From positions 3,176,031 to 3,240,030 of the forward strand of contig WMCF01000018.1 of NCBI GenBank assembly GCA_009792885.1: DNA of 64,000 nt, given 5' to 3'. The position numbers and the translations under genes are program-made. A model generated the notes under the pieces. The model worked only from the letters and a program-made list of their open reading frames with translations, was not told where the DNA came from and did no database searches. Below, one piece after another: positions 60,001 through 64,000 of this stretch (positions within the stretch are counted from its first letter, which is position 1; each line of letters opens with the position of its first letter). The DNA is from Eremophila alpestris peregrina (lineage: Eukaryota; Chordata; Aves; Passeriformes; Alaudidae).

Positions 60001-62388
60001 GTTTTAGGAGTAGGATGCAGTTTGAGTAGGGATTTAAGTGCTTAGATATCACAGATTGCTTTTTGTTTCTGAAATATGTTTTCTTTCTTTCTAGTCAATA
60101 AGGGGACATTAATTAATTAATTAACTAAAGAAATTAATGTGATAGACTGTGGTGGCTCACAGATTCACGCTGTTTGGCTAATCGAGGGCCATGAGTGCTG
60201 CATGTGTAAGTAGTTATAGACACTGTTTTATTCATGCTGACTTTTAGCACGGAACATCCCAGTTTGTACTGAGGAGCACTCCAAGGACCATGGCCCTTGC
60301 ATTACACCCCAGTGAGGGGTGCTTTCAAAGGGTCTTTTGTTGCTCCATCAGTGCAAGGCCCAAAAATATTCCATAAACAATCTCATAGGATCAGAGAACT
60401 GGAGATGGAGAGAATATGGTAAATTATGTTAGGAACAGGTACAAGGCTGGTGATCCTTGAGGGACCCTCTGCAACACTGCCTGTGGCAGCATGTCTTCTT
60501 CCAATCATCTCTTCAGCTCTGGGGTTGTTGCCTAATGCCATGGGATAGATTTATGCATTTAATTATCTTTAAAGCAATCTAGTTGCTTTCAAACCAATAT
60601 TGTTAACTCAACCTAACAAAGCTGATTAAAATAAAATATGTTTGTACTTGGTCGGCTTCTTCCATGATCTGGGATGCACCTGGGAATTCAAGCTATACAA
60701 TCTCTTCTTAGAATTATCTAAATATTTTTGAGTGCCAAATATAACCAACTGAAATGTCCAGAGGTTAGTAGATTTCAAACATTTTTTAGACTAATCTGAA
60801 AATCACAGCAATTTTTTACATAGAACTCTTGGTGCTTGTCATTCACTGGACTTTTTGTGGCACTAATGTAGTGTAAAGAGATAAATTTTACATGGGAATG
60901 CAGAATATAAATGGTTGGCTACTGATATATTTTTCTCCTACTCTATATGTGTTAATACAGTACTATAGTCATGAGAGATTATGCTGGTGGAAAACATGAT
61001 CATGGGATTTGACCTCCTTGGAAGCAAGGACTTTTCCAGGTCATGAAAGGCCAAATATTCAGCTCATGACTAGTGTAGAACTCTTTTTCTGTCATAACAG
61101 AAATACTGACACCTGGTTTGCACTTGAAAGTGTTATCAAGGAGGCCTGTCAGGGAGGGATATGAATTTTTTGCTGACATAGCTATGCCAGCAAAACCCCA
61201 GTGCAGAAGCTGCATAAGGAGTTCTTTTACCTGTACATTTTACTTCTCTTGAGGGATAGGTGTAGGTTGCTTGAGGAGTCTTGTTAGTGTAATTTCTATA
61301 TTAACCTTTCTAGTGTAAATCAGCTGTAAGCCTCATCCTGTAGGGACTCATATGCCAGTTTATCACTGCACACAGAGATCAGACATCATAGCTTATGCTT
61401 ACATTGCTCCCAAGAGTGACCTCCAGAGCAACTCTAAGAATAGTGTCACTGTCTCCTGTTCATCTTCTGCCTACAGGCTTGTCTTCCAGCTGCAAGTTCC
61501 TGACAATGCATGAGTTCTCATGTTTGGCATCTGTCCTGTTGGTGGTTCTAGTTTTGAAGATAGTTTTGGGGTCACACTTAGGAGATGGTGTAGACAAAAC
61601 CATTGCTTAACTGAGCTACTTTCAGGAAGAAAGGGGGCTGGGTGTAGATATAACAATGAAAAGGAGGAAAGGAAGCTCCCTAGTAGTGAAGGTTATGATG
61701 TGCAACATGCAAACTAAAGGATGAGAGTGGAATTTTCCTTAGATGAATCAGTTCCAGCATAAATAAGCATGTGGGAGCACTTGGTGGATCAGGACAGTCC
61801 TTTGCTGGTGCTGTATGCACTACCATAAATAACAAGTAATTCTAAAGAAATTGGTTAGTGGAACAGGAGAGTAGAAGTGGTTTCAGTGAGCTCAGGTTAT
61901 GACTTGAAACCTTCCCTTGTCTCTTAAAATGCTCTTCCTGTATGCCTCTAATTATCTTTCATTCAGAAGTTCTGCCTTAGAATTGGTGCCCTAAAGTGTG
62001 GGCTCATAATGTTTGTTGCAGGAAAGACTCCATTTTCTTTGTGGAGAGAGGGACACCCGAGCTAGAAAGAAAAGCAAACCTCCACTGTGTGGATATTTTT
62101 AATTGGTTAAGTTACTTCATAACATCTGAAATGAGGACTGGACCAGATACCAGAGTACATTATTTGCACTAGTAGAAATTATTTCACATCACACTCTGCA
62201 GGAATTCAGACTTGTTCTATTTTTGGGCTTGAAACAGGAACAGCTTGAACAAGGTAGGTGATGTTTTATTTGAGACAAAGGTTTCTTTTTTCCTCAAAGG
62301 TTTTTCCAAGACATGTGGAAAGCTCATTTCAAATGATACTGCCAGAGCTAGAGCTGCATGTGTGAGCTCTGTGGCCGTGCACTGAGGT

Positions 62389-62398
62389 TGATTAATCA
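62389..62398. promoter_or_regulatory. Palindromic homeodomain-like site TGATTAATCA
   Basis: This is a perfect 10-base palindrome containing two back-to-back homeodomain-type TAAT cores. It sits in a segment (about 62340-62620) of higher complexity than its surroundings, which also has ACAAAAG (TCF-like) and GTTAATGATT (HNF1-like) motifs. Its regulatory role is inference only. Confidence 0.3.
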
Positions 62399-64000
62399 GC
62401 CAAGGTTAATTGAAATTGGTATTTTCATGTGAAGTCCTGGAGACTCACTTTGGAAATGCATGAATCTGTAGGCCTGCAGTCTCCCTGCCAGATGAATCTG
62501 GTCTTGAGGATTGCAAATTCGATCCCTGCTGTTACCAGTCCAGCCACAGGGGCCATTTAACAAAAGATCCCCGAGTTAATGATTGCTGTTCTATGACAGG
62601 GATATTGGACTTATTATACACTGAACACAAAGGTCTCTGATCCATATTTGTGCCTTGTTTCCTGCTTGGGATTCAGCACCACATGGTGGTAACTGTCTGC
62701 TTCATGCAGGAAAGCATTCTGCTGTGATATCAGTGAGTGATGATATCAGAAGAACATCCATTTCCCATGAATTTAAGCTATTACTGCAGTTAGGTGCAAT
62801 TATGGAGAATCCCTGTAGAGTCGTACAAAAAGTGTTGTCTCTGTCCAAAGATGTTGATTCTGGAATGCAGCAGTGCCAGTCTGACATGCTTAGTTTGGGG
62901 TCTCAGTGGCTGCTATAAATTGTACCCTGGAAAATGGTTACAAGGGCTAAAAAGTACAGTGCTGCATTTCAAGCCCTATTTTAAGTATCAGTGGCTTTGT
63001 CAAACTATACATGTAATTTAAATCGAATTCTTATGGTGAAAATATGTTGAAGAGGAACCAATAGAATAAGATGACTTCATAACAAAGAATATTGACTTTG
63101 CATATTAACTTCATTAACTTAATGCTGTCTCGTGTGTATTGGAAAATTGTTCAAGTGAGAATAATAGCTTTTGAACTACTTACAGGCTAATAGGTAGTGA
63201 TTGTAGTCACTAAGACTGAATAGCTGTGGCTGTTGATTACACAGATTAAATGTGAGTGCAGTTTTCAATATGGGTGATTTTCAAAAAACTCATTTTCTGT
63301 CCTTCATTTTGACTTTCATGGCTAATGACACTGACATCTAATGCATATTAAATTCTGAGAGGGGGAATTAAATTCCTTTTCTCCATCTCATAGTAGACAT
63401 GACTGCAGAAGCTTGCCATTTGCTTATTTCAAATTGTTCAAGATTGAAGCTGTCAAATGTAAGGTTGCATTAGTGGTGGCTCCCATACAGTGGGACATGC
63501 TCTTTTAATACAGCTGATTTGTTATAGATGTTTGTAGTGTTCATAACACTAATTTTTTTATGCACTCCTTACTTATGTTTTTTTCTCTTCATATCTGAAC
63601 TGTGTGCTCGTCTCTTTGCATCTGCTGTGATTTCTCAGTGAATGCTGGTTCCCAAGTTCTTTCTCTATTCTCTCCTTTTTTTTTTTTCCTCTTTTTTTCT
63701 CCAGGGCCTAATTATGAAACAGCTTCAAATAAATACAATTTTTTAACAAAAAACATTCTGCTTCCTGTGAACAATGGGCCGAATTTTTCTCTTTATTCTT
63801 GGGGAGTTCTTATTCAGTTGGAGTGCTTTGCAGTTGGCTAGGCCTGAGATTTCTGGGAGCTGTAATTGTGTCTCATTAATTCTTACAGTAATGTAGGGTA
63901 ACTATAAGGAGCATGCAATTAGTGGTCTGGTCAATGAATAGAGCAGTTAATCAGCAGACAAAGGATGGGGCTCAGGACCTATTAGGCTGAAAGGAAGTGT

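Larger units (their letters stand above)
46281..64000. other. Gene-free region upstream (5') of FZD8
   Basis: I found no recognisable protein-coding exon, tRNA or other RNA gene in this 17.7-kb AT-rich stretch, and no clear CR1 copy. Open frames are short and lack domains. It carries paired hairpin repeats at 47392-47428 and 49489-49552, a hairpin at 49085-49113, a 67-base A run at 56971-57037, an ATTA-type repeat near 60108-60135, and motif-rich segments near 62.34-62.62 and 63.7-64.0 kb that look like candidates for conserved regulatory elements. Confidence 0.6.

Noticed and set aside
1..64000. CRISPR arrays, operons, tRNA genes, bacterial mobile elements
   Set aside because: The window is vertebrate. 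I saw no regularly spaced repeat array and no A/B-box pair of a tRNA gene.

Overview
The window looks like a sauropsid, most likely bird, chromosome segment. It is intron-rich, AT-rich between genes, has sharp CpG islands, and carries several degraded fragments with the 3' end of avian CR1 LINEs. Three protein-coding loci are recognisable, in the order CCNY (+), GJD4 (+), FZD8 (-). From general knowledge this is also the order on human 10p11.21, which supports the identifications. I cannot name the species.

Layout. 1-3533 is the last intron of CCNY (cyclin Y). 3534-3650 is its terminal coding exon, followed by a long AT-rich 3'UTR that probably ends somewhere between 5.8 and 6.5 kb. 6.5-19.7 kb is intergenic DNA with CR1 remnants and some inverted repeats. 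GJD4 (a delta-4 connexin) has a 64-nt first coding exon at 19824-19887, a 2713-bp intron, and a large second exon at 22601-23787, with a poly(A) signal at 24238. 24.4-41.2 kb is intergenic, with one CR1 copy, short tandem duplications and an isolated GC-rich island at about 35.9-36.45 kb that has no assignable gene. FZD8 is a single-exon Wnt receptor gene on the minus strand (CDS 41896-43905). It has a poly(A) signal at 41273-41278, a TATA box at 44592-44600 and GC boxes, inside a CpG island of about 4 kb. 46.3-64 kb is an AT-rich stretch with no recognisable gene, as expected beside a developmental gene. It holds several hairpin-forming inverted repeats, a 67-base poly(A) tract and some motif-rich segments.

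The three genes do not form a joint pathway in the operon sense. CCNY and FZD8 are both tied to Wnt signalling (cyclin Y with CDK14 phosphorylates LRP6; FZD8 is the Wnt receptor). GJD4 is a connexin linked to muscle. I see no evidence of a new biological system. The most useful results are the hand-assembled GJD4 gene model, the FZD8 transcript boundaries with a single short uORF, the orphan GC island at 36 kb, and several perfect inverted repeats that no annotated feature explains.
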